Origin: Bactrocera neohumeralis
Taxonomy: Eukaryota; Arthropoda; Insecta; Diptera; Tephritidae
Length of the DNA stretch: 64,000 nucleotides
Direction: 5' to 3'
Assembly: GCF_024586455.1 (NCBI RefSeq)
Contig: NC_065923.1
Location: 54,777,237 to 54,841,236, forward strand
Made by a program: the position numbers and the translations under genes. Positions within the stretch are counted from its first letter, which is position 1, and every line of letters starts with the position of its first letter. Positions 11,333 through 22,657 of the stretch are shown here, piece after piece. Under the pieces are notes generated by a model, which worked only from the letters and a program-made list of their open reading frames with translations, was not told the origin of the DNA and searched no databases.

Positions 11333-12626
11333 CGGAGGCTGCTATATATATTTCTGGCCTAGGCAACACTAAGTGTTGCCAGGTGCAATCTGACATTTCC
11401 ATTGGAAAGTTTGACATTTTTTAGCATAACATCACTCAGAACGTTTTGTCATTTAATAGTGAATTGTTTTATTTACAGGGAATTAAAAAATTCATCTCGG
11501 CAAAAAAATGGAATTAATTCGTGAACATTTTTGTGCAATCATTTTTCACAACTTTCGACGTGGATTATCACGACAAGAGTGCATCGATGAACTAAAATCT
11601 TTGTATGGCTATGAAGCACCATCCTATAGCACTGTGAAAAATTGGTACAACGAATTCAATCGTGGCCGACGCTCGCTCAAAGACGAATTCCGTGAAGGTC
11701 GTCCAAAAACAGCCGTTGTGCCAGAAAACATCGATGCCGTACGTGAACTAATAATACAAGACCGTCATGTAACATACCTACAGATAGAGGCATGCCTATG
11801 CATTTCTCTCACCAGCATACATTCGATATTACATGAACACCTGGCCGTAAAAAAGGTTTGTTCTCGTTGGATCCCGCATAATTTGACAATCGCTCAAAAA
11901 AAGGCTCGTGTGGATTGGTGTAAAGAAATGCTGAAAAAATATGATCGCGGTGCTTCAAAAGACGTTTATAAGATCGTCACAGGTGACGAATCATGGATCT
12001 ATGCGTATGAGCCCGAAAAAGAACAGCAATCGACTATGTGGGTCTTCCAAGACGAGCCAAATCCAACGAAAGTTGTTCGTGGAAGAAGCACTTCGAAGCA
12101 AATGGTCGCCTGTTTCTTTGGCAAAACTGGTCATGTGGCGACTGTTCCGCTTGAGCACCGTAGGACGGTCAATTCTGAGTGGTACACCACCATTTGTTTG
12201 CCTGAAGTCTTCGGAGAAATTCGAAAAACGAACAAGAGAAGACGAATCATTGTGCACCATGACAATTCGAGCTCTCACACATCTGCTCAAACCAGCGCCT
12301 TTTTGACCGGCCAAAACGTCGAATTGATGGGTCATCCGCCGTACAGCTCTGACTTGGCACCCAATGACTTCTTTTTGTTCCCACACATCAAGAAAATAAT
12401 GCGTGGTCAACGATTTTCGTCGCCAGAAGATGCTGTTGAAGCATTCAAAAACCATGTTTTGGAGGTGTCTCAATCGGAGTGGAAAAAGTGCTTCGAAAAT
12501 TGGTTTGAGCGCAGGCAAAAGTGTATAAATCTTGATGGAGAATATTTTGAAAAACAATAAAACCATTTTCGTTGATAAATATTCCTATTTTCATTATTAG
12601 GCCAGAAATATATATAGCAGCCCTCG
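11333..12626 (+). mobile_element. Complete mariner-family transposon
   Basis: A 1,294-bp Tc1/mariner element. Its first 29 bp pair with its last 29 bp as inverted repeats with two mismatches. The left end starts CGGAGGCTGCTATATATATT and the right end, reversed, starts CGAGGGCTGCTATATATATT. TA dinucleotides flank it at 11331-11332 and 12627-12628, as expected for mariner insertion. One open frame (11508-12560) fills most of the interior. The element ends 341 bp before the Sox start codon and 192 bp before the 5' UTR splice acceptor. Full-length structure and an undamaged frame suggest a recent insertion. I did not assign a mariner subfamily. Confidence 0.93.
11508..12560 (+). CDS. Mariner transposase, 350 residues, open frame
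   Basis: Encodes the cut-and-paste transposase of the mariner at 11333-12626. The length (350 aa) is normal for the family. The N-terminal part (about residues 1-115) carries the helix-turn-helix DNA-binding region, with 'STVKNWYNEFNRG' and 'EFREGRPKTAV'. WIPHNL at 121-126 is the family's WVPHxL motif. The catalytic triad is complete: D160 in TGDESW, D252 in HHDNSSSHT and D287 in LAPNDFF. There are 34 residues between the second and third aspartates, the mariner DD34D pattern. The start is the first Met of the frame, about 175 bp inside the left terminal repeat, and the frame stops 66 bp before the right end. No frameshift or premature stop is present. Whether the enzyme is active, or expressed in this fly, cannot be read from sequence. 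Confidence 0.93.
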   Translation: MELIREHFCAIIFHNFRRGLSRQECIDELKSLYGYEAPSYSTVKNWYNEFNRGRRSLKDEFREGRPKTAVVPENIDAVRELIIQDRHVTYLQIEACLCISLTSIHSILHEHLAVKKVCSRWIPHNLTIAQKKARVDWCKEMLKKYDRGASKDVYKIVTGDESWIYAYEPEKEQQSTMWVFQDEPNPTKVVRGRSTSKQMVACFFGKTGHVATVPLEHRRTVNSEWYTTICLPEVFGEIRKTNKRRRIIVHHDNSSSHTSAQTSAFLTGQNVELMGHPPYSSDLAPNDFFLFPHIKKIMRGQRFSSPEDAVEAFKNHVLEVSQSEWKKCFENWFERRQKCINLDGEYFEKQ

Positions 12627-12818
12627 TATATCTCACAGATTGTCAGATATTATAACTATAGTATTTATTTCCATCAACTGAAAAGTTTTTGCTATTAATA
12701 TAAATATGAAAATATAAAATAAGAAAAGAATAGTTTTTATATGCATATACTATATCTTAATTCCTCAAATCAAGTACGAGCTATTGACATTAAATTTAAC
12801 TTTTATTTTATATTTCAG

Positions 12819-12967
12819 GTGTAGCAGCAAGCCATACGTAATATCTTTTAAGAAGAACTCAAAATTCTTATAAAACTTGTCAAAACCTGAACAATTGGCA
12901 AAACAAGGTGTATAAATAGGAAAAGTTAATACCAGTTTTAAAGTGGCCCTCAAGTTAAAGATCAAAA
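12819..12967 (+). other. 5' UTR part of the Sox first coding exon
   Basis: A pyrimidine-rich tract ('ttaacttttattttatatttcag') ends in CAG at 12816-12818, a good 3' splice acceptor. The sequence from 12819 to the ATG at 12968 would then be untranslated leader. An in-frame TAA lies at 12956-12958, so the coding frame cannot extend upstream. An unspliced leader starting further upstream is the alternative. Confidence 0.45.
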
Positions 12968-13530
12968 ATGACGAGTATGTCCACAATTCTTCAACAGCAG
13001 CAACAAAAACAACCCACAGACTACCGGTCGCGTTTGCACAATGGCGATGGTGGCCGCAGCAGTCGCAGTAGTAGTGAAATGAGTAGTGGTGGAGAGTCGC
13101 CGCCACAACTAACTGGATCGGACGCGCTTAACATGACGATGGCGGCTACAACCGCAGCAATGACGATGCCGCACAAGCCGCATCATCAACACAACCAACA
13201 ACAACACCACAATCATCAGCAACATACAAATATAGCTGCGAACTCCTCATTATCAACCGCCAATGCTGCGTTCAACTCGCAACAACATTCAAATCAGCAA
13301 CACCAGCACCCACATCAGTCGCACCATCACAATCATCACCAGCAACAAAACGACCATATTAAGCGGCCAATGAATGCGTTCATGGTCTGGTCACGCGGAC
13401 AGCGACGCAAAATGGCGCAGGACAATCCAAAAATGCATAATTCAGAGATTTCCAAACGTTTGGGTGCCGAGTGGAAATTACTTACCGAGGGACAAAAGCG
13501 ACCATTCATCGATGAAGCAAAGCGTTTACG
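12968..13530 (+). CDS. Sox21a: SoxB2 transcription factor, coding exon 1 (Sox21a-like)
   Basis: First coding exon of an HMG-box transcription factor that should act in the nucleus, bending DNA at ACAAT/ACAAAG-type sites. The start ATG has a good fly context (atcaaaaATG) and an in-frame stop 9 bp upstream. Residues 1-128 are low-complexity: a glutamine run near residues 9-13, a serine-rich part near 31-41, then histidine/glutamine-rich sequence from about 69 to 128. The HMG box begins at residue 129 (DHIKRPMNAFMVWSRGQRRK) and runs to the exon end at EAKRLR. The exon ends after the second base of an Arg codon at a TTTACG|GTAAGC donor. RPMNAFMVW and NSEISKRLGAEWK are SoxB-type signatures; RGQRRKMAQ points to the B2 group rather than Dichaete or SoxNeuro. 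Naming it Sox21a rather than Sox21b rests on HMG-box wording, overall length and the split box, recalled rather than aligned. Confidence 0.93.
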
Positions 13531-15930
13531 GTAAGCTACTTATTCACATACACTTGCAATTGTATGTTTGGATGTGCAGTGGCACATATACCATAAATCT
13601 CTAGTCACATACATACATACATATGTGGGCAGATCGACGACATCGTTGTTGAGTTGTTGATGAAGAGCCGATGCGAATTGAGATTTTAAAAGGGAACTGT
13701 CATGCCCTGATTGAGCAGTTAACGGAGAATTCGCATTAACAACGACAGCTATTGTTCCTAACCTCCCACAAAGTAATAAACACATATATACATGCACACT
13801 GGCATAATACTCACCTTCGGGTGTTCATATATATATTTATCTTCTGCATATGTCTTTATTATGTAATGAAACTAGAATAGTTGACATTACTGTTGCTCCT
13901 TATCACTACTAATACGCGTATTATTTATTTAGCAACTTGTGATTTTCTCCCTCAAAGAAACTTCTATTCTACTCTGGTACATTTACCTGATAATTTCATT
14001 TTTTAATCGAACGACCTAAATCAGTGTAACCTAACTTTCAAAAAGTACCTTCTAAAATCGAAATTGACGGCTCATCGCAAGGTAGTTCCAAACTTCTCGA
14101 TAAACGAATTTTCAGCGTTCATTTCCAATTACCTGTACTTATGTATTTTCTGCACATTGTATGTGTGTGTATTTGTATATGAATACAGAGCCCTCAGGTT
14201 CTGCCATCTTCGCTAGCAATGAGGTTTTTAGGGTAGTAGTTATCAGTTATAGAATCCAATAAAAATTGTGAATTGGTGTCTAAACGTCTAGTAAACTACT
14301 TAATACTCACCTTGTCATAACAAAATTACCTGAACAAGCAAAAAATGTCAATTGGGAACTGTTGCTAAACGTATCGATCTTATAAAATGTTTGCCTAAAA
14401 CTACTGAAATAATAAAAAAAATATTTTTTGGGTTTTAACTTAAATTTGTGCAAACACTTCAATTTCTAATATCTTGTTCTTTATCTGTCGCCACTGGCAG
14501 ATTCACTACTATGCCCTATCGTGAGTTCCAATATAAATGTAATTCCACAGTATTGAGTAGGTTTCCCAAACACTTGTACATGAAATATTTAAATATGATT
14601 AAGTAAACTTCGAAAAAGATAGCACAATTTGAAAGAGCTCTCGAGCTGGATCACCCGCAGATCTTATCGAGTGACCCTTTAATTCGCCTATAGTTGCAAC
14701 CTGAAGAGTACGAGTACTATGCGTACAAACATACAATACTGTATAACTGACGCAACTGTCCCATTTCAACTGTCATTACCCCACTCTCAATATTATAATT
14801 AATTATGTATATTTTGTTTATTAATAATATTTGTACGCGTTTGTCAGTTGTCATAAAGTGTTGACGTGAATCCAAGCATTCCCGTTATACATATTTATAT
14901 CTGTTCCACTCGCTGGACTATCGGAAGCGTCGATCAGCTACATATTTACATATGTAGACTCATAAGTACATATGTAAATAAAATCACCTTAAAGACGCTT
15001 CAGTAATTGGTGAATATGGATGGCACAAATTTTTGACATTATCATTTCGGTCCGTTTCGTTTGCATATGATAAAGTCGTGTTAACTAAATTTTCATTATT
15101 TATCTATTCTTTTTGAGAGAGCTCCTGTCTTCATGTGTGAAGTATGGATGTGTGGTTGGACAGCAAGTTTAATTAAAATATAAAATGCAAATTGTCGCAA
15201 TTGCGCAATCAGTTTTGGACTACAGTAGTAACGCGAGTATAATAAATTGATTCATTGCGATTATAAGAAAGCAATCAGTTAAATTTTATAATTAATGAGT
15301 TGAATAAAATGGATGTATGAATATATTATATGAAATATGTTTCTACATTTTGACATATTGACATTTTTTCCTTATTGAATTTGCGATTTGTCTAAATGAC
15401 ACTGACTTATTTGTTCGAGCGCTTCATTAAGTTTCTTTCCGAGCTGCTAAAAATGGTAAATGCTTCACTATGCGCTTTGTTAGCCGCGGCAATGATGTAT
15501 TACAGTTGTTACATGGACATTCCACATGCAAGTAAACAATTAAATTTTGATCGGATTGGAGTGCTACAATGACAGGCCTTTACAAATTCTTAAATGCAGA
15601 TGTAACTGCTATTTCATTTTAGCTTCATACTTCTTAGAATGAACTAATGAATGGAAATGAAAATACTTTGTCGAAATCAAGTACAAACAGGGTGAGCAAA
15701 CCTGGAAAATAATACCATAGGATCAGTTTTTAATTCCAAACCAACCACGTAACTTAAAACTCGTACATAATTTGCGAATTTTTCTCATATTTGTCTTATG
15801 GGAGGGGTTAGGGTTTCAAAGTAAAAAATTGAATTTTTTGCGAATTTTTTTCTTAAATATAGATCGAGTAATTTTCTTCATGCCTTTTGTACATTATTGA
15901 GCACACTGTTGTCAATATAGTATAATTGAT

Positions 15931-18212
15931 AGGGAGGCATGCAACTGCTTCTTTGTAAAATATGGTCGGACGAAAGCATGCCCAACGACTGGAATTTAAG
16001 TGTGCTCTGCCCAATCCATAAAACGGGAGACCCCACAAAATGCGCCAACTACCGTGGGATATGTAGGTAGGTAAGAGTGCAGCCCTGTTGTCTATCGGGC
16101 TCAATTAGCACTTGCTGTGCCATTTTGATGCACTATTCGTAGAACCTTCTGTATCTGCTATCACGTTTCACCTTCCCTTTCAAACTATTTTGAGGTTTCG
16201 ATGAAGCTACTTATGTCTGATATGCTTTTAGTAGAAATCCATTCAAGGTTTGGTGATTGATGGATTCCAAATGTTTTGTGTCAGATCTGTGCCAGCGCTG
16301 GGCATTCACAGAGAAAGTGGAAAATTGTTTTCCTTGTTCCCGGCTATTCCGCAGCATCGGCAGATGTTGTTGTAGGGCATACCCATTTTGGATGCGTGTT
16401 CCCCAATTGGACAGTGCCCTGTTGTGGTAGCTGTTACTCTGTAGATACTTTTCTTGACCTATTTAATAAGTCGTTGGTTCTTTTCCTATCAATAATTGTT
16501 TAGTTATAATGCATTTTGTAATGTTTTTCCATCTGTTATTTGCCACTTGTTGAAATTGTCTATTGATCTCTTTTTTGATGGATCCTAGCGGGCTTGGTAT
16601 TAGCTCCGCCTTGGATTCGTCAAAGAAAGCTCCTGCCTTTGCCAACTCGTCTGCTTTTTCGTTACCGAAAATGTTCCTGTGTCCGGGAACCCAGATCAAG
16701 TCTAGTTGGAGCTTGTCTTTTATTGAGCTTAGTGCTTTCTTGCAGTTGTGAACTATACTTGAATTTGTCATGGGCGAAGACAAGGCCAGGAGCGCCGCCT
16801 GGCTATTCGTAAATATAGTAGCTGCTTTATGTATATTCTCGTGGTTTTCCAATAGAACTTCGCAGGCTTTTTCTATGCCCAGTACTTCCGCTTAGAAGAT
16901 GCTAGCCGAGTTCGGTAGACGTGTAGAGAGAGATATGCCTAGATCAGCGGAGAATACCCCCTTGCCTACTCTGCAGTCCATTTTGGACCCGTCGCTATAG
17001 ACTGAGATGGTATATGGAATAAGTCTCCTAAACATCGCATATAAGGTTCTACCGAACGTATTGTGTGAAAGATTAAAGCCCACCGTCAACAAACTGATTG
17101 GACCTTATCAGTTAGACCTGGAAAATTAACAACCAACCAAATATTCACAATACGATTTTCATCATACGCCATCTCCCGTGAAAAAAGAATCGACGCACAC
17201 CACCTCTTCGTCGATTTTAAAATTGCTTTTAACAGCACGAAAAGGAGCTGCCTTTATGCCGCGATGTCTGAATTTGGTATCCCCGCAAAACTAATACGGC
17301 TGCGTAAACTGACGTTGAACAACACCAAAAGCTCCGTCAGGATCGGGAAGAACCTCTCCGAGCCGTTCGATACCAAACGAGATTTCAGACAAGGCGGCTC
17401 CTTCCGTGTGGTTACTTCAACCCACTTCTGGAGAAAATAATTCGAGCTGCAGAATTGTACAGAGAATGTATCATCTGTACAACTCCTAGCGTATGCTGAT
17501 GGTATTGATATCATTGGCCTTAACAGCCGTTAGTGCTGCTTTCCCCAGAATGGATAATGCAGTGAAGCGACTGGGTCTATTGTTGAACGAAGGCAAGATG
17601 AAATATTTCCTGGCTCGAAATCCAACGCAGAATATTTCTTGCCAACAGGTGCTACTTCGGTCTAAGTAGGCAATTGAGTAGTTAAGTCCTCTCTCGACAA
17701 ACAAAAACAAAACTATACAAGGCACTCATTATTCTCGTCTTGCTATATGGTGCATAGGCATGGACGATTACAACATCTGATGAGTCGGCGTTATGAGTTT
17801 TCGAGAGAAAGGTTCTGCGAAAGATTTATGGTCCTTTGCGCGTGGACGAAACACGGAACGATAACCGCATTTGATGGAATGATGAGTAAATGTATATAGT
17901 ATATACCGATATTAGACCAATGTAGGCGACACTCTTAAAACGTCATAATCTAGCATAATTAAAAGACAGCGGCTACGTGGCTAGCTCATGTTGTCCGGAC
18001 GGACGAAAACACTCCGGCTCTGAAAGTATTCGACGCAGTACCCGCCGGGGGAAGCAGAGGTAGAGGAAGACCTCCACTCCGTTGGAAGGACCAAGTGGAG
18101 AAGGACCTGGTTTCGCTTGGAACATCCAATTGGCGCCACGTAGCGAAAAGAAGAAACGACTGACTCGGCTGTAATCGTGTAAGCGGTGTCTACGCCAGTA
18201 AAGAAGAAGAAG
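15931..18212 (+). mobile_element. RTE-type LINE relic, reverse transcriptase part, interrupted
   Basis: Degenerate RTE-clade retrotransposon on the + strand. 15931-16060 encodes a KIWSDES.PNDW..SVLCPI.K-like piece. It resumes at 17021 with SLLNIAYKV and VNKLIGPYQ, then a fingers/palm region with many frameshifts and stops. The catalytic YADD box is altered to YADG near 17491-17502. The C-terminal part (RPPLRWKDQVEKDL and SNWRHVAKRR, about 18070-18150) leads to a short (AAG)4 tail at 18201-18212, in keeping with the simple-repeat tails of RTE elements. A second LINE occupies 16061-17020. The 5' part (endonuclease) is missing. Not functional. Confidence 0.85.
16061..17020 (-). mobile_element. 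5'-truncated LINE fragment with RNase H domain, inserted in RTE relic
   Basis: Minus-strand remnant of a LINE of the I/LOA/R1-like kind that carries RNase H. Reading from 17018 downwards: VYSDGSK (first catalytic Asp), a stop just before the AE..GIEKACE segment that carries the Glu, FTNSQAALLAL (the usual TDSQ Asp is Asn), and VPGHRNIFGNEKADELAKAGA, the hallmark C-terminal RNase H motif. The fragment starts at the very beginning of RNase H, as a 5'-truncated target-primed insertion would. It splits the RTE sequence between 16060 and 17021. A short target duplication (tgggat / tggaat) is possible but imperfect. No poly(A) tail is seen. Confidence 0.75.
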
Positions 18213-18345
18213 ATTTTTTGCAAATCTCGGTACTTGAGTTATTACACTCATATTATGGGGAAAATAAACAATAGCATCAATAATAATAACAACAAAATTA
18301 TCAATAATAATATCAATAAAGGAAGAAATGAAGATAAAAATATTC
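18213..18345 (+). repeat. A-rich simple sequence after the RTE tail
   Basis: After the (AAG)4 tail comes a low-complexity run of 'aataataataacaacaaaat', 'aataataatatcaat' type between about 18265 and 18320. It looks like a decayed microsatellite. Confidence 0.5.
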
Positions 18346-18511
18346 AATTTTTCATAATCTCAGCATCCGTATGTACGTGAAGGAAATTAGTTCTTTCACT
18401 TATTTTGGTGTATTGTGCGCAGATAGATTTCAATCAAAGGAATGTAAGTAGCTGTTCAGCAATGAACGTAAAAGCCCTTTAACATTTGACGAATAATGAT
18501 ATAATGCAAAT

Positions 18512-18585
18512 TTACGATGATCTCCACCTTAATATCGATATTAGAAACCAAGGTAGCCACACTCTTAAAACGTCATAATCTACTT
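18512..18585 (+). repeat. Duplicate of a segment within the neighbouring RTE relic
   Basis: The block 'cactcttaaaacgtcataat' at 18559-18578 also occurs at 17929-17948, with matching flanks ('cgatattaga..caa.gtag'). The second copy stops just before the terminal repeat of the DNA transposon at 18594. It could be a separate RTE fragment or a local duplication. Confidence 0.55.
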
Positions 18586-18593
18586 ACATACAT

Positions 18594-19790
18594 TGGGTTT
18601 TTCAATAAGAGCGCTACAAAAGTTTTTTTAATTAAAACAAAAACGGTTTGGAATATCAATGAAATTCTTTATTCCTGTGGAAAAACATTCGATATCATTA
18701 TGTATGAAATTCTTTTCTTTTACGTGGACACCACGGGCACGCTTGCAGAAGTCCAGACGCCGAACCCAATTTTCGACGGTTTTCAAGCATAAATAGGCCG
18801 ATACTCACATTCGATATTCGTATGAAGTGCATCAACCGCAGCTGGCTTGTTGGCATAGTAGATACTTTATGCAGCATCACAGGAAATAGTCTAACAGCGT
18901 CAAATCGGACGACTGAGGCGGCCAATTGACTGGGCCATTTCGTGAGATAACACTTTCACCAAACTTGGTTTTCAATAAATCGATTGAGACATTCACTGTG
19001 TGTCTAGTGGCGCTGTCCTGTTGGAACCACATATTGCCCAAGTCCATGTCATCCTATTCGGGTTAAAAATATTCGAAAGAAGTGCCGCCAGCCCATAAAC
19101 CGCACCAAACCGTAATTTTTTCGAGATGCTATGGTGACTCAAGGCGTACAGTGGATTGCCTGACCAATAACCCATATTTTGCTTATTGACGAAGCCATTC
19201 AGCCATAAATGAGCCTCATTACTGAGGATGATTTTTCGATGAAAATCCGGATCATTTTCAAGTTGTTGCTCAGCCCAATTCACGAACGTACGACGATTCT
19301 GGTGGTCAAACGGCTTCAGTTCTTGATCTTGTTAGAATGTAGGCCAAGACCTTTTTGCAAAATTCGCCACAACGACGTCATAGAGATGCCCAACGCTTGA
19401 GAACGACGTGTGAGAAACTGATTTGGGTCTTCCTCAATTGATGCACTAGCGGCAGCAATATTCTCGACACTACAGGCACTTCTTTCTCTCTCTGGCACGG
19501 TAATATTTTATACTGTGCGTGAGGATTCACATTTTTCTACTAGACGCTCAATTATTGACCTGACAGGAAGATTATGACGACCATAAATTGGGCGTAGGGC
19601 TGTTGAAGTTGAGGCCAATGACTCCGAATGTCGGTAGTAAATTTTAATAATTTCGACGCACTGTTAGATCGTATATCTTACCATGATGAAATGGCAAGCC
19701 TTATTGAAGAGAAATGTCAAAAGTGTGGGAAAAAATGGCTTCGTTTGCTGTCTCTATCGGCCTACTTCTGTAGTGTCTCTTGAAAAACCT
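18594..19790 (-). mobile_element. Decayed Tc1/mariner-superfamily (IS630-like) transposon
   Basis: A roughly 1.2-kb element read on the minus strand. The ends are related inverted repeats: the left starts TGGGTTTTTCAATAAGAGCG and the right, reversed, reads AAGGTTTTTCAAGAGACACT. Inside, minus-strand segments resemble a transposase: an N-terminal helix-turn-helix piece (RRSQALGISMTSLWRILQK, about 19330-19430), then NWAEQQLENDPDFHRKII and EAHLWLNGFVNKQN (about 19160-19280), and a worn equivalent of the 'DLT.LDYFLWGYVKSL' motif near 18850-18920. Stops and frameshifts separate them, and the catalytic 'SDEAH' Asp reads as Asn (SNEAH). Same family type as 32288-32830. Confidence 0.8.
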
Positions 19791-20049
19791 TTTACATACT
19801 ACTTTGAACAAAATATTAAGAATTTTTCTCATAATTTTAAAATTCTTAATTTATTATTAAAAATCTGTAACAAAGTAATCCCTGTTAGCTCCAATACACT
19901 CGTGACAACGTTTTTTCTTATCTTCCGTCGTTCCGTCGAAATTGATTGAAAAATCAGAGAAAACCTAACGAAGAATCAATTCAGTATGCGAAGGTGCATT
20001 ATTGTGGTGTAAAAATCAAGAGTTGTCGGATAATGCCCATAATTCCGAC

Positions 20050-20520
20050 CTCAGTTGGAAAACATTGTTCCACAGACGTTAACGCGACGCTGCTTTCGAA
20101 AAAATTTAGTGATTTTGGAGGCAATCGGGCTTTCACATTTTTTTAAGGCCCGAATGATATTTCAAAATTCACTAACCTTCCGAAATTCCAACGATGCCAG
20201 TAAGATCTCTGACTGTTAATCGTCGATTCCCAAGCACCAATTCCTTTATTTTATTGATGATCATCATTTGATGTTGATGACCGTCCTGGACGTGGTTCGT
20301 CGACAACGTGTTCTCGATCCTCTTTGAATAATTTGTACCAATCAAAAACAATTGCTAGCGACAAACAATTATCAACATTCTGAACCAGAAATTTGATTCC
20401 GCACAAAAAAAGTAATTGAACTCCTTTGTTGAATAATTTCGAAACTAAATTACCCTGGTCACGTGTTGTTGTGCATAAATTTTCTGGCAACTTTATTCAT
20501 TGATTTCTTAGTTGCAGTTC
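20050..20520 (-). mobile_element. Mariner remnant (N-terminal transposase part)
   Basis: The minus strand encodes DWYKLFKEDREHVVDEPRPG near 20290-20350, continuing to an 'IKELVLGNRRLTVRDLTGIV' piece, and further on 'KARLPPKSLNFFRKQRRVNV' around 20080-20150. These are typical of mariner transposases of a different subfamily from the element at 11333. Frameshifts break the frame, the catalytic domain is mostly missing and no terminal repeats are evident. Confidence 0.75.
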
Positions 20521-20529
20521 TATTCTACC

Positions 20530-22649
20530 CAGTGGCGGATTAAGAGTATCTAACTAACCTAAGCACAGAGCCTGTGTAGGCCCTCTATTGCTTAAATGGA
20601 AATGGAAGGAATGGAATGGAAGGTAGAAAGTATAAAATGAAAGTTCATCAAAATTGAAAGTGTAGTAGGTATAATTTAAAACTTAAAACATTTTTTTCCT
20701 TGCCTTAATCAGAGCAAACTCCGAAATTACATCGTCGTATCTGACGAATTACTATATGTCTGCCTCAATACATATTAATGCTAAAGAATTATGCTTGTCT
20801 GGGTGGATTTTTGTTCTTTGCAGGTTTTTAATCTTTTTAGCTGTGAAACACATTTGAGCATTAAAAGATTCTGTGTCAATTATTTTCTCTTTGGAAAAAT
20901 CATTGAATAGGAATGGGTGACCTTTGTTTCTGAAAATTTATATTTTATTCGAACATATTTGGAAAATGATTAAATTCGTTGCTCTTTCATTGAAGTCTTC
21001 AAGATTCAAGATATATTTTTCATATTCCATGACTGATCATGAAAACTTTTGTGAAACTTCATACATCACCTCATAATTTGCATTTGAGCATTAAGTGAGT
21101 CAATTATTACATTGAAAGTCTCAATGCGGAATTTCGCTCTAGGATTCAAATCAAGTTCCTCTGCATTTCCATCATTTGCTTGTTTCTTCCTAATTCGTCT
21201 TTGAGTTTCCTTATATTCCCCATTAGGAAAATTTTTTCTTGCCTCGCCTTCAAATTTTTCAAATTGATTCCTCATTTCAACGAGATGACCCGATAAAGAA
21301 TGATACAAATTGGAACACGTTTTAAGATCTAATCATTCTTCTTGGAGTCCTTTACTGTACCATGAAAAACTTGTAGAATATCATTCCACAAAGTGAGCAT
21401 AAATATAAACTCAAAATCTTGCATTTTGTTTGAAATATTTTGTGATTCTAACCAGGTCTCACCTTTTTGGTTTGTGTCCTCAGCAATTTCATCTAAAGCA
21501 TCCAAAATTTTCGAATAGGATTGTAATATTGCACTCGTAGCTACAGCGTGAGCTTCCCAACGAGTGTCCGACAGCGACTTCAGAACGCTATCGTTGCCTA
21601 TTAATTATTTTAAAACTGCCCAACGATGAGTAGAAGCCGAAAAAAATTGTATAACAACTGCACAATTGAACAAAATGCACTGTGATCGTACAACAATCAA
21701 CAGCACTACGACCAATCAAGTTTAGAGTATGTGCAGCGCATGGTATAAATACAGCATATTTATTATGCTCTAAAATTTTTTTGCTGCATCTCTTTGTATC
21801 GTCCTGACATTTTAGCAGCATTGTCATATGATTGTCCTCTGCACTTTGCAATAGCTATCTTGCAACCCTCTAGATAACTGAGTACTATATTTGCCATCTC
21901 TTCTCCGGTATCACTTTTTAAATTTAAAACGTCAGAAATCGTTCCACGGGCATACCATCAGACGGCGATACGTATCTAAAAATATTGTTTTAAATAATAT
22001 TTCCTATGGATTGGCATAGGTTTCATACCTGTACATCAAGAAGTGACATTTCATGTATTTCCAAGTTTAGGTATGTTCCAGAACTTCCACGCTTTTTAAT
22101 GTTTTTTTTTGGTGAATTACGGTGTTTTTGTGAATTTATTATTTTAGTGAAAATGAAAAAAAGCTGAGAAAAGTGTGGTAGCAGTTGTTCGTCAAAGTTG
22201 AGGGACTTTTCGAAGTTTAGTTATGAAACATAAAGTTAGAATATAGTGAAAGCATAAATATAGTACGTAACCACTTACCTGAAAACTTTGTGTGGGGTAA
22301 CGATAAGTGTAGTTTCAATCAAAGCCACTCCGTAAATAAAGTAGGTAAGTACGTGCGGTAATGTGTATGGGCGCTATCATTTGCAATGCAAAGACAACTC
22401 ACTCACTCGGTCTCGCGGCGGCGCGACGCGACGTGCGGGCGTGGCGCGCAGGGGGTAGGGCCCTGCGGGGGTGTATGAAGGGTCGCTCCCGGACTGCTCG
22501 CGCCTTGTGATTTCGGACATATTTATTTATTGTGGATGAATCTCGATAAAATGAGGGTATAAAATGAAACGCCAGCAGAGGATGGAGGCCCCTGAAGAAC
22601 AGAGGCCCCAAGCACGTGCTTTTAGTGCTTATTCGTTAATCCGCCACTG
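20530..22649 (-). mobile_element. hAT-superfamily transposon with decayed transposase
   Basis: A 2,120-bp element bounded by CAGTGGCGGATTAA inverted ends (20530 onward, and reversed at 22636-22649). It is flanked by a perfect 8-bp duplication, ATTCTACC, at 20522-20529 and 22650-22657. Eight-base duplications and CAG..CTG ends are the hAT signature. Minus-strand fragments carry transposase-like sequence similar to the ZMYM/DUF4371 type: HNKYAVFIPCAAHTLNLIG and GRSAVDCCTITV (about 21670-21775), and a charged segment at 21066-21308. Stops interrupt the coding sequence. A strongly CpG-rich block lies at about 22402-22510, close to the right end (upstream of the transposase direction), perhaps an old promoter. 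Confidence 0.88.
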
Positions 22650-22657
22650 ATTCTACC

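Noticed and set aside
11991..12566. 191-residue minus-strand frame
   Set aside because: Lies wholly opposite the mariner transposase and is a shadow of it.
13540..13797. Minus-strand frame just after Sox exon 1
   Set aside because: Within the intron, no domain, rich in residues from CATA repeats.
16061..17020. RNase H-like sequence as a host RNase H gene
   Set aside because: Stops, a lost catalytic Asp, the LINE-type motif VPGHRNIFGNEKADELA and a position inside another retroelement show it is a mobile-element remnant.
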